Shown here in pieces: positions 54,062 through 62,323 of a stretch of 64,000 bases of DNA (position 1 is the stretch's first letter; each line of letters starts with the position of its first letter). Both the position numbers and the translations under genes were made by a program. Under the pieces are notes generated by a model. It searched no databases. It had not been told where the DNA came from and saw only the letters and a program-made list of their open reading frames with translations. This DNA comes from Opitutus sp. ER46. GTDB taxonomy: Bacteria > Verrucomicrobiota > Verrucomicrobiia > Opitutales > Opitutaceae. The stretch is from contig NZ_QAYX01000024.1 in NCBI RefSeq assembly GCF_003054705.1, positions 186,001 to 250,000 on the forward strand. The letters run 5' to 3'.

Positions 54062-54215
54062 GTCAGATGTCAGATGTCAGATGTCAGATGTCGGATGTCA
54101 GATGTCAGATGTCGGATGTCAGACGTCAGAGGCCGGACGCCGGATGCCAGAAGACTGAGGCCGGATGCCAGAAGACGGAAGCCCGAGGACGGAAGACGGA
54201 GGACGGAGGACGGAT
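54062..54215. repeat. CAGATGTC microsatellite, second locus
   Basis: About twelve tandem CAGATGT/CGGATGT words (54062-54135) grade into GGATGCCAGAAGAC words and then a GGAAGACGGAGGACGGAGGAC run to 54215. It shares its unit with 18450-18540. The 245-base spacer 54016-54260 holds no gene. Confidence 0.9.
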
Positions 54216-54260
54216 CGGTCCGATCCGTCGGATCAGCCGGATCGTGGCCTGGCGCAGGGG

Positions 54261-54923
54261 CTAGGCGCTGGGGGCTGGGGCGAGCTCGAGCACGGGGCGG
54301 CAGAAGGCGCCGGAGCAGCCGGGCCAGTTTAGCGGAAGGGCCCAGAACTTGACCGGGGCGGGCAAAGCAAAGGCGGCGGGCGGGAAATGGAGATCCTCGA
54401 CGACCCACACGCCGGCGCCGAGGAGGACGGTGTGGGTCTCCTCGTTCTGCGGGCCGCTGCCCCCGATGGAGTAATGGTCGATCCCCACGCCGCGTATCCG
54501 GTGTTCGACGACCCAGCGCGCGGCATCGGGGGCAAGGAATGGTGAGTGGTGCAGCCATTCGGGCGTCTTGGCGCGCTTGTCGCCCCAGCCGGTCGCGAGC
54601 AGCACGATGTCGCCGGGCGAGACGCGCGGCAGCTTCGGCGCGAGCAGGGCGGCGGAAATGGGGGCGTTGGCCGCGATGCCGCGCAGGTCGACGATCCAGG
54701 CCGGCCCCACGAAGGTTTCGAGCGGCATCTGGTCGATGGACTTGCCCCCCGCGATCTTGTGCAGCGGCGCGTCGAGGTGACTGCCGGTGTGCGTGGCCAT
54801 GGCGATCTCCTCCATGCGCCAGCCGTCCTGCGGATGATCGGCGGTGCGCCGGAACGAGACCGGCACATGCACCGGGCAGTTCGGCGCGGCATCATAGAGC
54901 GGCTGGGAGAGGTCGAGGAGCAT
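54261..54923 (-). CDS. Cyclase-family (kynurenine formamidase-like) metal hydrolase
   Basis: 220 residues. The family motif HxGTHxDxPxH appears here as HTGSHLDAPLH (about residue 48), giving the metal ligands. DIVLLATGWGDKR and GVGIDHYSIGG complete the fold. Members include arylformamidases (KynB) and other amide/ester hydrolases of unknown substrate. With no other kynurenine genes nearby, the substrate stays open. ATG at 54921-54923 begins MLLDLSQPLYDAAPNCPVH, a typical start. A GGGAATGAGGG-type repeat lies upstream. Confidence 0.9.
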   Translation of the reverse strand: MLLDLSQPLYDAAPNCPVHVPVSFRRTADHPQDGWRMEEIAMATHTGSHLDAPLHKIAGGKSIDQMPLETFVGPAWIVDLRGIAANAPISAALLAPKLPRVSPGDIVLLATGWGDKRAKTPEWLHHSPFLAPDAARWVVEHRIRGVGIDHYSIGGSGPQNEETHTVLLGAGVWVVEDLHFPPAAFALPAPVKFWALPLNWPGCSGAFCRPVLELAPAPSA

Positions 54924-55091
54924 GGAGGAAGGGAATGAGGGAAGATGGGAGTGAGGGAATGAGGGCAAAAGCGGGGCCGGAAGGGCGAAGTGACGGAGGG
55001 GGGCGATTCAGGATCTTTCTCTTTATCTTACTCGTCCTCTTTCTCTCAGCGACGTCGGCCTATCGACTGGCCCACCGTCACCCTCGCGGTT

Positions 55092-56741
55092 TCATTTTTC
55101 CGCCTTGGCCGGCTTGAATTTGAAGGTGGCTTGGGTGCGGACGACGACAGGCTTTCCCTTGCTCTTGGGCGGCTCGTACCACCAGGCGCTCACGGCCTGC
55201 ACGCCGGCGTAGCCGAACGACGGGGCGGTGGCGCTGACGATGCGCGGCAGGAAGACGTGGCCCTCCTCGTCGACGAGAAACTCCACGACGGCCTCGCCTT
55301 CCTGATTGGCGAGTTCCGCGGTCACCGGCCGTTTCGGGCCCGAGCGGGAAATTTGCTTCAGCGGCTCGTCGAGCGCCTCCGGGGACACGATGCGCTCGGG
55401 CCGGTTCTTCTCGAGCTTGAGGAGGGCATCGGTGTCCTCGTCGCGGTACTCATCACGGTTGAACGCCTGCTCGAACTTCAGCATGTGCGGGACCGGTTTG
55501 CCGTTCAGGCGCGCGGGCTCGAAGTCGAACCGCTCGAGGGCCGCCGCCGTGGCCAGCCCGAACTCGGGGACACTGGCCGCAACGACCTTTACGTCGGTGA
55601 CCGTGCCGCGCGCGTCGATGAGCGCAACGACCGTCGCGCTGCCCTCGGTGCGGCCGAGACGGAGTGCATAGGGATACACCGGAAGCTGCACGTTGCGGAG
55701 CTTTGGGGCCGTGTCGTAGCGGAATTCCGGCGGCAGCTTCGACTGGTCCTTGATGACCGGAATAACGAAGGCCTCCCGGCCGCGATTAAGGGTGAACTGA
55801 ATGGGGACCCGGATGCGTGACTTGACCGCTTTCCCTGCGCGCTCGGCGGGCCGGAATGTCCACTCACGTACCGCGGCCAGCGCAGGTCGGTTGAAGGCGG
55901 GATTGGTGGAGGAGCGAACGGTGGCGCGTTCGACCTTGCCAGACTCGCTCACCACGAAATCGACGGTGACCGTCCCTTCGAAGCCGTACCGGCGCATCGC
56001 GGCGGGATATCTTGGCGGCATACGGGTCAGCGGCTTGGCCGGGGTGGTCAGTGCCCACGGCGCGCTGGGCGGCGGCAGGCAGACAACCTTCATTTTCAGC
56101 TCGGCGGGGATGGGCGTGCCATTGTTGCGCGCGGGGGCAAACCGCCAGGACTTCACCGCCTGTTCAATCACGGTGGCGGCCTCGTCCTCGACGTTGTCCG
56201 GCAACTTCACCGTCGTGACGCTGCCGTTGGGGTCGACGGCGAGGGTGACGGCGACCTGCGCCTGGGGTTCGTTGCCGGCGGTCGGGTGTACCCGCGGAAA
56301 CGCCGGGGTGACACTCAGGAGCCGGGGGGTGGCGGTGGGAGCATTTTCGACCGCGGAAACGGGGTTGAAGATGACCGCGAACCAGATGTTGCCGCCCACC
56401 TTTTTCCCGGCGCGCCGGGCGGGTGAGAACTGCCACTCGGACAGCCGTTCGCCGGCGGCGTCGCCAAACGCGCCATGGGTCGCGGCCACGACGGAGGTGC
56501 CGGTGCTTTTGCCATCGGCCGTGAGCTCACGGCGCACGATCGTGTAGCCCGGTACGGTGGTTCCGAGTGCCTTGGCCGGGTACTCCAGAATGAAGGGGGC
56601 CTTGGGCGCCGGCATCTCGTCGGGCGCCGGGTCGGCACTGTACCAGACGGGACTGGTGACGAAAGCGTCTTGGGCGCGGAGGGCGGGGCTGAGCAGCGTG
56701 GCGCAGAGCGCGAGGACAACGGGGAGGCGACGAGGCTTCAT
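55092..56741 (-). CDS. Secreted protein with five TonB C-terminal-like repeats
   Basis: 549 residues. Signal peptide KPRRLPVVLALCATLLSPALRA and no other membrane helix. The TonB_C signature (hydrophobic, aromatic-x-Phe/Tyr-x-Pro-Ala) is seen five times: LSEWQFSPARRAGK, VKSWRFAPARNNGTP, VREWTFRPAERAGKAV, LERFDFEPARLNGKPV and VSAWWYEPPKSKGKPV. A normal TonB has one such domain at its end, plus an N-terminal anchor and Pro-rich arm, both missing here. It might bind several receptors or peptidoglycan in the periplasm, or use the fold for another task. ATG at 56739-56741. It lies 224 bases downstream of the HtrA gene on the same strand. Confidence 0.85.
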   Translation of the reverse strand: MKPRRLPVVLALCATLLSPALRAQDAFVTSPVWYSADPAPDEMPAPKAPFILEYPAKALGTTVPGYTIVRRELTADGKSTGTSVVAATHGAFGDAAGERLSEWQFSPARRAGKKVGGNIWFAVIFNPVSAVENAPTATPRLLSVTPAFPRVHPTAGNEPQAQVAVTLAVDPNGSVTTVKLPDNVEDEAATVIEQAVKSWRFAPARNNGTPIPAELKMKVVCLPPPSAPWALTTPAKPLTRMPPRYPAAMRRYGFEGTVTVDFVVSESGKVERATVRSSTNPAFNRPALAAVREWTFRPAERAGKAVKSRIRVPIQFTLNRGREAFVIPVIKDQSKLPPEFRYDTAPKLRNVQLPVYPYALRLGRTEGSATVVALIDARGTVTDVKVVAASVPEFGLATAAALERFDFEPARLNGKPVPHMLKFEQAFNRDEYRDEDTDALLKLEKNRPERIVSPEALDEPLKQISRSGPKRPVTAELANQEGEAVVEFLVDEEGHVFLPRIVSATAPSFGYAGVQAVSAWWYEPPKSKGKPVVVRTQATFKFKPAKAEK

Positions 56742-56965
56742 GGGGTGGCGTGCCGGCGCAAAGCGAGGTGGCGCGAGCACTTTGTGCAACGGGATGCCCA
56801 ACTGCTTTGGCGTTGGCAAGCCGCGGAGCGGTCGTAGGCAACCAACCCCTCGAATTGGGACATTCGCCGCGGACGTCGTCGCCGCGTCTCCGTCCCATGT
56901 GGGTCCGGCGCAATGGGTGCAATCGGCCAGGAGCGCTGATGACCCAATCCCGCCGCGAGCGGGAG

Positions 56966-58642
56966 CTACTTCTTCGACTCGTCGACGACGACGAACCGCG
57001 TGCCGCCGGCGCGCCAGATCAGGATCATGACCTTGGGGCCCTTGATCTGCTCGCTGAGCTTAACGGCCTCGTCGGCGTTGCGGGTCGGCTTGCGGTCGAG
57101 CTCCAGAATGACGTCGCCCTCGCGCAGGCCCTGTTTGGCGGACGGGCTGTCGGGATCGATTTTCGTGATCAGGGCGCCCTTGATTCGCGCCGGGATCTGC
57201 AGCTCGTCGCGCATCTCGGGGGTGATGTCGCCGACGGTCACGCCGTTGAGCACGCCGTCGTCACTGGCTTCGGCGTCGTTGTCCTCGTCGCCACCGGTGC
57301 TGCCCGCGAGCCGGTTGGGGCGCAGGCCGAGCTTGGCGCGGACCTGGGCAGGCTTGCCGTCGCGCAGGTAGTCGACGGTGACCTCGGTGCCGGGTGCGAA
57401 CTGGGTGACCTGGAGCTGGAGGTGGCGTTGGTCGCGGATCTCCACGCCGTTGACCTTGGTGATCACGTCGCCGGCCTTCAGGCCGACCTTCTCCGCGGGA
57501 CTGTCGGCGCTGACCTCGGTCACGAGGGCGCCGCGCTCGGCGCCGAACGAGGCAGCGATGTCCTCGGTGAGATCTTGGGTGGAGACGCCGAGGAAGCCGC
57601 GTTCGACGCGGCCCTTGGTGACGATCTGTTCGGCGACGAAGCGGACGAGGTTGGCGGGAATGGCAAAGCCCACGCCGTTGAACCCGCCGCTACTGCTGAG
57701 GATGGCGGTGTTGATGCCGACGACGCGGCCGTCGCTGTCGATCAGCGCGCCGCCGGAGTTGCCGGGGTTGATGGCGGCATCGGTCTGGATGAAGTCCTCG
57801 AGTTGCTCGATCCCGAGCTGGCCGCGGCTGAGCGCGCTGACGATGCCGCGGCTAACGGACTGCCCGATGCCGAACGGATTGCCGATCGCGAGCACGACGT
57901 CGCCCACCTGCAGTTGGTCGCTGTCGCCGAACACGGCGGGCGCGAGCGGGGCGACCGGCTCGATCTTGAGGACGGCGATGTCGGCGAGCGCATCGCGGCC
58001 GATGACCTTGGCGACCTGCTTTTTGGTCGACTCGCCAATGGAGACCTCGACCTCGTCGGCGCCGGAGATCACGTGGTTGTTGGTGAGGATGTAGCCGTCG
58101 GCGGAGACGACGACGCCGGAGCCCAGACCGCGCTCGACGCGGTCCGGCATGCGACCGCTGCGCCCCTGGCGGTGACCGGGGATGTCGAAGAAGCGGCGGA
58201 ACATCGGGTCGTTGAGAAACCCGGAGAGATCCTGGCCCTTCACGGTCTTCTTCGAATAGACGAACACGACGCTCGCGGCGGTCCGGCGGACGACGGGAGC
58301 ATAGCTGACGCGATCGGGTGCGTCGCGGTTGATCGGCTTCGGGTCGATGACGAGCCTGAGCGGCGCGCGCTTGGCAAGGTCGGCGGCACTGTCCGCCGGT
58401 TCGCCCTTGGCCGGCTTCTTCGCGTCGCCCTTGCGCAGGGATGGCTCGTCGGGAACGACGGTCTTGCCGGGCGCCAAGGCGCCTTCCTGCGGCTGGACGC
58501 GCTCGCTGGCGGCGGGCTGGTCCTTGGCGTTGCGCTTGTTGTCGATCAGCGCGTCGCCCGCGAGGGCGCGGCTGAGTGGCAGTAGGGTGAACGCCAGGGC
58601 GAGGAGAAGGCGCGGGGAGGACCGACGTGAAAAGGGATGCAT
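56966..58642 (-). CDS. HtrA/Do-type periplasmic serine protease with two PDZ domains
   Basis: 558 residues. Signal peptide SPRLLLALAFTLLPLSRALA, then a long charged linker. The trypsin-like domain has the catalytic triad in ILTNNHVISGADEV (His), ALADIAVLKIE (Asp) and INPGNSGGALIDSDG (Ser). Two PDZ domains follow (FLGVSTQDLTEDIAASFG and GVTVGDITPEMRDEL). Degrades or refolds damaged envelope proteins, like DegP/DegQ. The N-terminal linker of about 85 residues before the protease is longer than in E. coli DegP. ATG at 58640-58642; repeats lie in the upstream spacer. Confidence 0.93.
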   Translation of the reverse strand: MHPFSRRSSPRLLLALAFTLLPLSRALAGDALIDNKRNAKDQPAASERVQPQEGALAPGKTVVPDEPSLRKGDAKKPAKGEPADSAADLAKRAPLRLVIDPKPINRDAPDRVSYAPVVRRTAASVVFVYSKKTVKGQDLSGFLNDPMFRRFFDIPGHRQGRSGRMPDRVERGLGSGVVVSADGYILTNNHVISGADEVEVSIGESTKKQVAKVIGRDALADIAVLKIEPVAPLAPAVFGDSDQLQVGDVVLAIGNPFGIGQSVSRGIVSALSRGQLGIEQLEDFIQTDAAINPGNSGGALIDSDGRVVGINTAILSSSGGFNGVGFAIPANLVRFVAEQIVTKGRVERGFLGVSTQDLTEDIAASFGAERGALVTEVSADSPAEKVGLKAGDVITKVNGVEIRDQRHLQLQVTQFAPGTEVTVDYLRDGKPAQVRAKLGLRPNRLAGSTGGDEDNDAEASDDGVLNGVTVGDITPEMRDELQIPARIKGALITKIDPDSPSAKQGLREGDVILELDRKPTRNADEAVKLSEQIKGPKVMILIWRAGGTRFVVVDESKK

Positions 58643-58820
58643 GACGAGGGAAATGGACCGGCGCGAGGAGGCGAGGTGACGGAGGAGGCCGAGGGTGTGC
58701 CAGAGAACGGGCACATTGGGTGCTCGATCGTGGCAATCGGCTCGGGTGGAGGGAGGTTGCTACACGCCGTGGGGCGAAAAGCAAACCGGGGGCTGGTGAT
58801 TGAGCGTTTCACGGGCGGGA

Positions 58821-58918
58821 CACGGAGGTCACAGAGGTCGGAGGAGGGCACGGAGCGGAGACCTGACCGGGCTGGGGGTTTTCCTCCGTGTGCTCCTCCG
58901 TCCTCTGTGCGCTCTGTG
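58821..58918. repeat. Inverted ACACGGAGG-type microsatellite
   Basis: The left arm at 58821-58855 (cacggaggtcacagagg, then tcggaggagggcacggag) and the right arm at 58884-58918 are mostly complementary. Shared blocks include CACAGAGG, CGGAGGAG and CACGGAG. Together they could form a ~35-bp imperfect hairpin with a 28-base loop. The 384-base spacer 58643-59026 holds no gene. Confidence 0.85.
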
Positions 58919-58958
58919 ACGAGAACGAGAACGAGAACGAGAACGAGAACGAGAACGA
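58919..58958. repeat. GAGAAC hexanucleotide tandem repeat
   Basis: Six GAGAAC units in a row (58921-58957), preceded by GACGAGAAC. A further GACGAGAACGAC occurs at 59008. The same hexamer is at 49209-49228. Confidence 0.9.
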
Positions 58959-59026
58959 GGGCCAGGGCGGCTATCGTAACGGGGACCGGCCCTCAATCCC
59001 TCCTCTGTGACGAGAACGACGGTCGC

Positions 59027-59503
59027 TTAGGTCCGGGCGAGGGTCGCGCGGTCGCGCAATTGTTTCACGCGATCGTGGGCGGCCTGGATCTTTTCGTAAT
59101 GGGTCTGCAGGAGGGCGTGCGTCGCGGGATCGATCCCGTCGGTGCGCAGCGCCGCCTTGATCGCGTCCACGGCGATGTCCTCGCCGCGTTCCATTTCGGT
59201 GAGCAGGGCCGCGGTCGGGTTAGCGGCGGTGGCGGAACGGAGGTCCATCCAGGTCCGATGGACGCCGCCGGCTGCGGTGGCGGGCGCATCGTCCGGGTCG
59301 CCTCGGAGGACGCGAATCCGCTTGGCGCATTCCTTGACGAGGCGGAGGAGTTCCTTCCGGTACGGCTCGAGTTCGCGGCGCACCTCGAGGTCAGGGAGAT
59401 CGCGGGCGGCGGTGGCATAGCCCTCGGCGCTGTCGCGGTAGATTCGCAACAGCGCGAGGAGCGTGGACAGGGCAATGTCTTCCTCGGGACGCATTCGCCC
59501 CAT
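59027..59503 (-). CDS. PA2169/DUF2383-like four-helix protein
   Basis: 158 residues, all-alpha. STLLALLRIYRDSAEGYATAARDLPDLEVRRELEPYRKELLRLVKECAKRI matches the first pair of helices of the ferritin-like DUF2383/PA2169 family (a short ~110-150 residue bundle); the second pair is ALLTEMERGEDIAVDAIKAALRT and HALLQTHYEKIQAAHDRVKQLRD. It lacks a clear set of iron ligands. The function of the family is unknown; members are often induced by stress. Start ATG at 59501-59503 (another in-frame ATG is 9 bases later). Divergent from glyQS. Confidence 0.8.
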   Translation of the reverse strand: MGRMRPEEDIALSTLLALLRIYRDSAEGYATAARDLPDLEVRRELEPYRKELLRLVKECAKRIRVLRGDPDDAPATAAGGVHRTWMDLRSATAANPTAALLTEMERGEDIAVDAIKAALRTDGIDPATHALLQTHYEKIQAAHDRVKQLRDRATLART

Positions 59504-59610
59504 AGTGTCCCCGGCGAGCCGATGGTTCGCTACCGGGGACTCGCCGGAGCGGCAGCGGTGTGAGGCCGGCATTGACCGCGCCCGCGGCACCCGGCTAACT
59601 CTCGCGCCTT

Positions 59611-61137
59611 ATGTCCGCCGAATCCTCCGCTCCTGCCGCGTCCATGGACGCCATCGTCGCGCTCGCGAAACGCCGTGGCTTCATCTTCCAGTCGTCCGAG
59701 ATCTACGGCGGTTTGAACGGCTTCTTCGATTACGGTCCGCTGGGCGTGGAGTTGAAAAAGAATATTCGCGACTGCTGGTGGAACGACATGGTGCGCCGCC
59801 GCGAGGACGTGGTGGGCCTCGAGAGTTCGATCATCATGCACCCCAAGGTTTGGGAAGCGTCTGGCCACGTGGCCGGCTTCACGGATCCCCTGGTCGACTG
59901 CAAGGTGAGCAAGCAGCGTTACCGGGCGGACCAGCTGTTCTTCGCCCCCGTCGTGGTTGACGGCAAGGTGGTGGGCTACGTGTCGGCCCTCGAGAGCGAG
60001 CGCACGACGGCTGCGCTGCAGGAGGCGGCCGAGACCCTCAAGCGCAAGAAGGCGATCCAGGGCCAGCTCGCGCCGGTGCAGCCCCGCGACATGACCGAGG
60101 CGAAGCCGGAGGAGATCGCGCTGATACCGTCGCCGGCGACGGGCGAGCCGGGCAGCCTGACGCCCCCGCGCGCGTTCAACATGATGTTCGAGACGTACGT
60201 CGGCCCGATGCGCGACTCGTCGGCGGTGGCTTACCTGCGGCCGGAGACAGCGCAGGGCATGTTCGTGGATTTCCGCAACGTGACCGACACCGGCCGCGTA
60301 AAGCTGCCCTTTGGTATCGCTCAGGTGGGCAAGTCCTTCCGTAACGAGATCACGCCGCGCAACTTCATCTTCCGGTCGCGTGAGTTCGAGCAGATGGAAA
60401 TGGAGTACTTCATCCATCCGGACGCCGACTGGCTGAAGTGCCACGAAGAGTGGCTGCAGTGGTGTCAGAACTGGCTGCTCTCGATCGGCTTGCCGGCTTC
60501 GAAGCTGTCGCTGTTTGAGCACGCGAAGGAGAAACTGGCGTTCTACTCGCGCCGGACGGTGGACATCATGTTCGAGTACCCGTTTGGCGTGCAGGAGCTT
60601 TGGGGTATCGCGGCGCGCAGCGACTACGATCTCCAGCAGCACCAGAAGTTCAGCGGCGTGCCGCAGACGTATTTCGACGAGGCGACGAAGCAGAAGGTCG
60701 TCCCGCACGTGATCGAGCCGGCGGTCGGCGTCGACCGCATTCTCCTGGCCGTGCTTTGCGCCGGCTATGCGGAGGAGGACGTGACTGACGACAAGGGCAA
60801 GGTCGAGAAGCGGACGGTGCTGCGGCTGTCGCCGCGCGTTGCCCCGGTGAAGGTGGCGGTGCTGCCCTTGTTGAAGAACAAGGAGGCGCTGGTGGCCCGG
60901 GCGCAGGCGCTCTACACGAAGCTGAAGCGCAAGTACGCGGTGTTCTACGACGAGGCGGGCGCGATTGGCCGCCGGTATCGTCGTCAGGACGAGATCGGCA
61001 CGCCGTGGTGCGTGACCATCGACTTCGACACGATCGAGAAGGATGGCACCTTCACGCTGCGCGAGCGCGACTCCATGCAGCAGCGCCGGATCAACGAAGC
61101 CGAGCTCTTCGCGCTGCTGGACGAAGCCGTGTACTGA
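59611..61137 (+). CDS. Glycyl-tRNA synthetase, alpha2 type
   Basis: 508-residue class II synthetase that charges tRNA-Gly, of the single-chain dimeric type found in many bacteria and in eukaryotes, not the alpha/beta tetramer of E. coli. Motif 1 region [22 protein letters not shown]; motif 2 [31 protein letters not shown]; motif 3 [10 protein letters not shown]. The C-terminal anticodon-binding domain spans about residues 400-508 ([30 protein letters not shown], with the [12 protein letters not shown] end). ATG at 59611 directly follows a C/T-rich leader. A long GC hairpin lies just after the stop codon. Confidence 0.97.
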   Translation: MSAESSAPAASMDAIVALAKRRGFIFQSSEIYGGLNGFFDYGPLGVELKKNIRDCWWNDMVRRREDVVGLESSIIMHPKVWEASGHVAGFTDPLVDCKVSKQRYRADQLFFAPVVVDGKVVGYVSALESERTTAALQEAAETLKRKKAIQGQLAPVQPRDMTEAKPEEIALIPSPATGEPGSLTPPRAFNMMFETYVGPMRDSSAVAYLRPETAQGMFVDFRNVTDTGRVKLPFGIAQVGKSFRNEITPRNFIFRSREFEQMEMEYFIHPDADWLKCHEEWLQWCQNWLLSIGLPASKLSLFEHAKEKLAFYSRRTVDIMFEYPFGVQELWGIAARSDYDLQQHQKFSGVPQTYFDEATKQKVVPHVIEPAVGVDRILLAVLCAGYAEEDVTDDKGKVEKRTVLRLSPRVAPVKVAVLPLLKNKEALVARAQALYTKLKRKYAVFYDEAGAIGRRYRRQDEIGTPWCVTIDFDTIEKDGTFTLRERDSMQQRRINEAELFALLDEAVY

Positions 61138-61146
61138 TCGACGGCA

Positions 61147-61174
61147 GTCGCGCGCGCTGAACCGCGCGCGCGAC
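61147..61174 (+). terminator. Perfect GC hairpin after glyQS
   Basis: GTCGCGCGCGC (61147-61157) pairs perfectly with GCGCGCGCGAC (61164-61174) over a 6-base loop, nine bases after the stop codon. No T-tract follows, so it may protect the 3' end or depend on a factor. Confidence 0.45.
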
Positions 61175-61182
61175 GTTCGCAC

Positions 61183-61412
61183 GTTGCAGGTTCCCGAACC
61201 ACGGAAGGGCGGAGGGTGGAACCGCGAAAGGCGCGAACAGGCGCGAAAACGTGGGGTGGGCGGGCGGTGGCGCCGATGTTGGCAGGTTGCAGGTTTGAAG
61301 GTGGCAGGTTCGGAACCACGGAGGGCCGAGGACCGCGGATTTTCGCGGGTGGGTTTGCGGCCGTTCGCGGTTCAAACCGGGCTTAACCACGAATGCACAC
61401 GAATGGACACGA
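61183..61412. repeat. Imperfect repeat block and ACCACGAATGCACACGAATGG tract
   Basis: The 367-base spacer 61138-61504 holds no gene. GTTGCAGGTTCCCGAACCACGGA at 61183 and a near copy (gcaggttcggaaccacgga) around 61303 form a direct repeat. An ACCACGAATgc/ACACGAATgg tract lies at 61386-61412; this kind of tract is widely seen in genomes of environmental bacteria. The whole resembles the other purine-rich spacers of the window. Confidence 0.65.
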
Positions 61413-61504
61413 CGGTTGGGAGACGGAGTCCTGCCGTGGAACGGCTGGACCGTTCGTTCGCTTGCACTTGGGCGGGGCATGCGCCCAGTGTTTCCGCTTT
61501 CCTG

Positions 61505-62323
61505 ATGTCTCTGCTCGACCGACTTGAACGAATCTTTGGCCGCTTCGCGGTGCCCAACCTCGCCCTGTACCTGGTGATCGGGCAGGTGTTCGTGTTTGTC
61601 TCACGGATGTTCGGGCTGCTGCCGGTGGAGAAGCTGATGTACGCGCCGGTGCTGGTGCTGCAGGGCGAATGGTGGCGGCCGCTCACGTTCATGTTCGTGA
61701 TCCCGCTCCCGCAAGGGTTGTTCGGGTACGTGTTCACGGCGTTCGGTTGGTACCTGTTCTACATGATGAGCAGCGCGATGGAGTCCTACTGGGGCGTCTT
61801 TCGCTTCAACCTGTTCCTCTTCACTAACTGGCTGCTGACGGCGGCGCTGGCGTTCGTCACGCCCTACACGCCGGTGACGAATCTCTACATTCTGGGCGCG
61901 GTGTTCCTGGCGTATGCGTTCATCAACCCGGACTTCGAGTTGCTGCTGTTCTTCGTGCTGCCCCTGAAGATCAAGTGGATCGCGCTCTTCACGTGGGCGC
62001 TGTACGGCGTGAACTTCTTCCTCGGCAGCTGGGGGCTGCGGCTGCAGATCGCGGCGGCGGCGATCACGTTCCTGCTGTTCTTCGGCAGCACGATGCTGCG
62101 CGGCGCGCGGCAGAGTCAGCGGCAGTCCGCCGCCCGCACCGAACGCGCGCGTGAGCAGGTGCAGCCGCGGCATGTGTGCTACGTCTGCGGCAAGACCGAC
62201 CTCTCGCATCCGGACCTGGATTTCCGCTACTGCTCCAAGTGCGCCGGCGACCAGTGTTACTGCCCGGAACACATTCACAATCATGCCCACGTCGTCGCGT
62301 CGGAAGACCAGGCCGGCCACTGA
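61505..62323 (+). CDS. Rhomboid-like membrane protein without catalytic Ser, with zinc-ribbon tail
   Basis: 272 residues. Six membrane helices at ~17-190 have the rhomboid pattern: GEWWRPLTFMFVIPLP resembles the WR motif of loop 1, and YWGVFRFNLFLFTNW follows. The GxSG catalytic motif and the later catalytic His are not found; the expected place reads LYILGAVFLAYAF. It is probably a pseudoprotease related to Derlin-type proteins. The C-terminal tail CYVCGKTD, FRYCSKCAGDQCYCPEHIHNH has five or more Cys and three His and should bind zinc. ATG at 61505 chosen as the start of MSLLDRLERIFGRF. Its end overlaps the prmB start by 41 bases. Confidence 0.8.
   Translation: MSLLDRLERIFGRFAVPNLALYLVIGQVFVFVSRMFGLLPVEKLMYAPVLVLQGEWWRPLTFMFVIPLPQGLFGYVFTAFGWYLFYMMSSAMESYWGVFRFNLFLFTNWLLTAALAFVTPYTPVTNLYILGAVFLAYAFINPDFELLLFFVLPLKIKWIALFTWALYGVNFFLGSWGLRLQIAAAAITFLLFFGSTMLRGARQSQRQSAARTERAREQVQPRHVCYVCGKTDLSHPDLDFRYCSKCAGDQCYCPEHIHNHAHVVASEDQAGH

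Noticed and set aside
54062-54215. CRISPR array
   Set aside because: Tandem 8-base words without spacers; no cas genes anywhere in the window.
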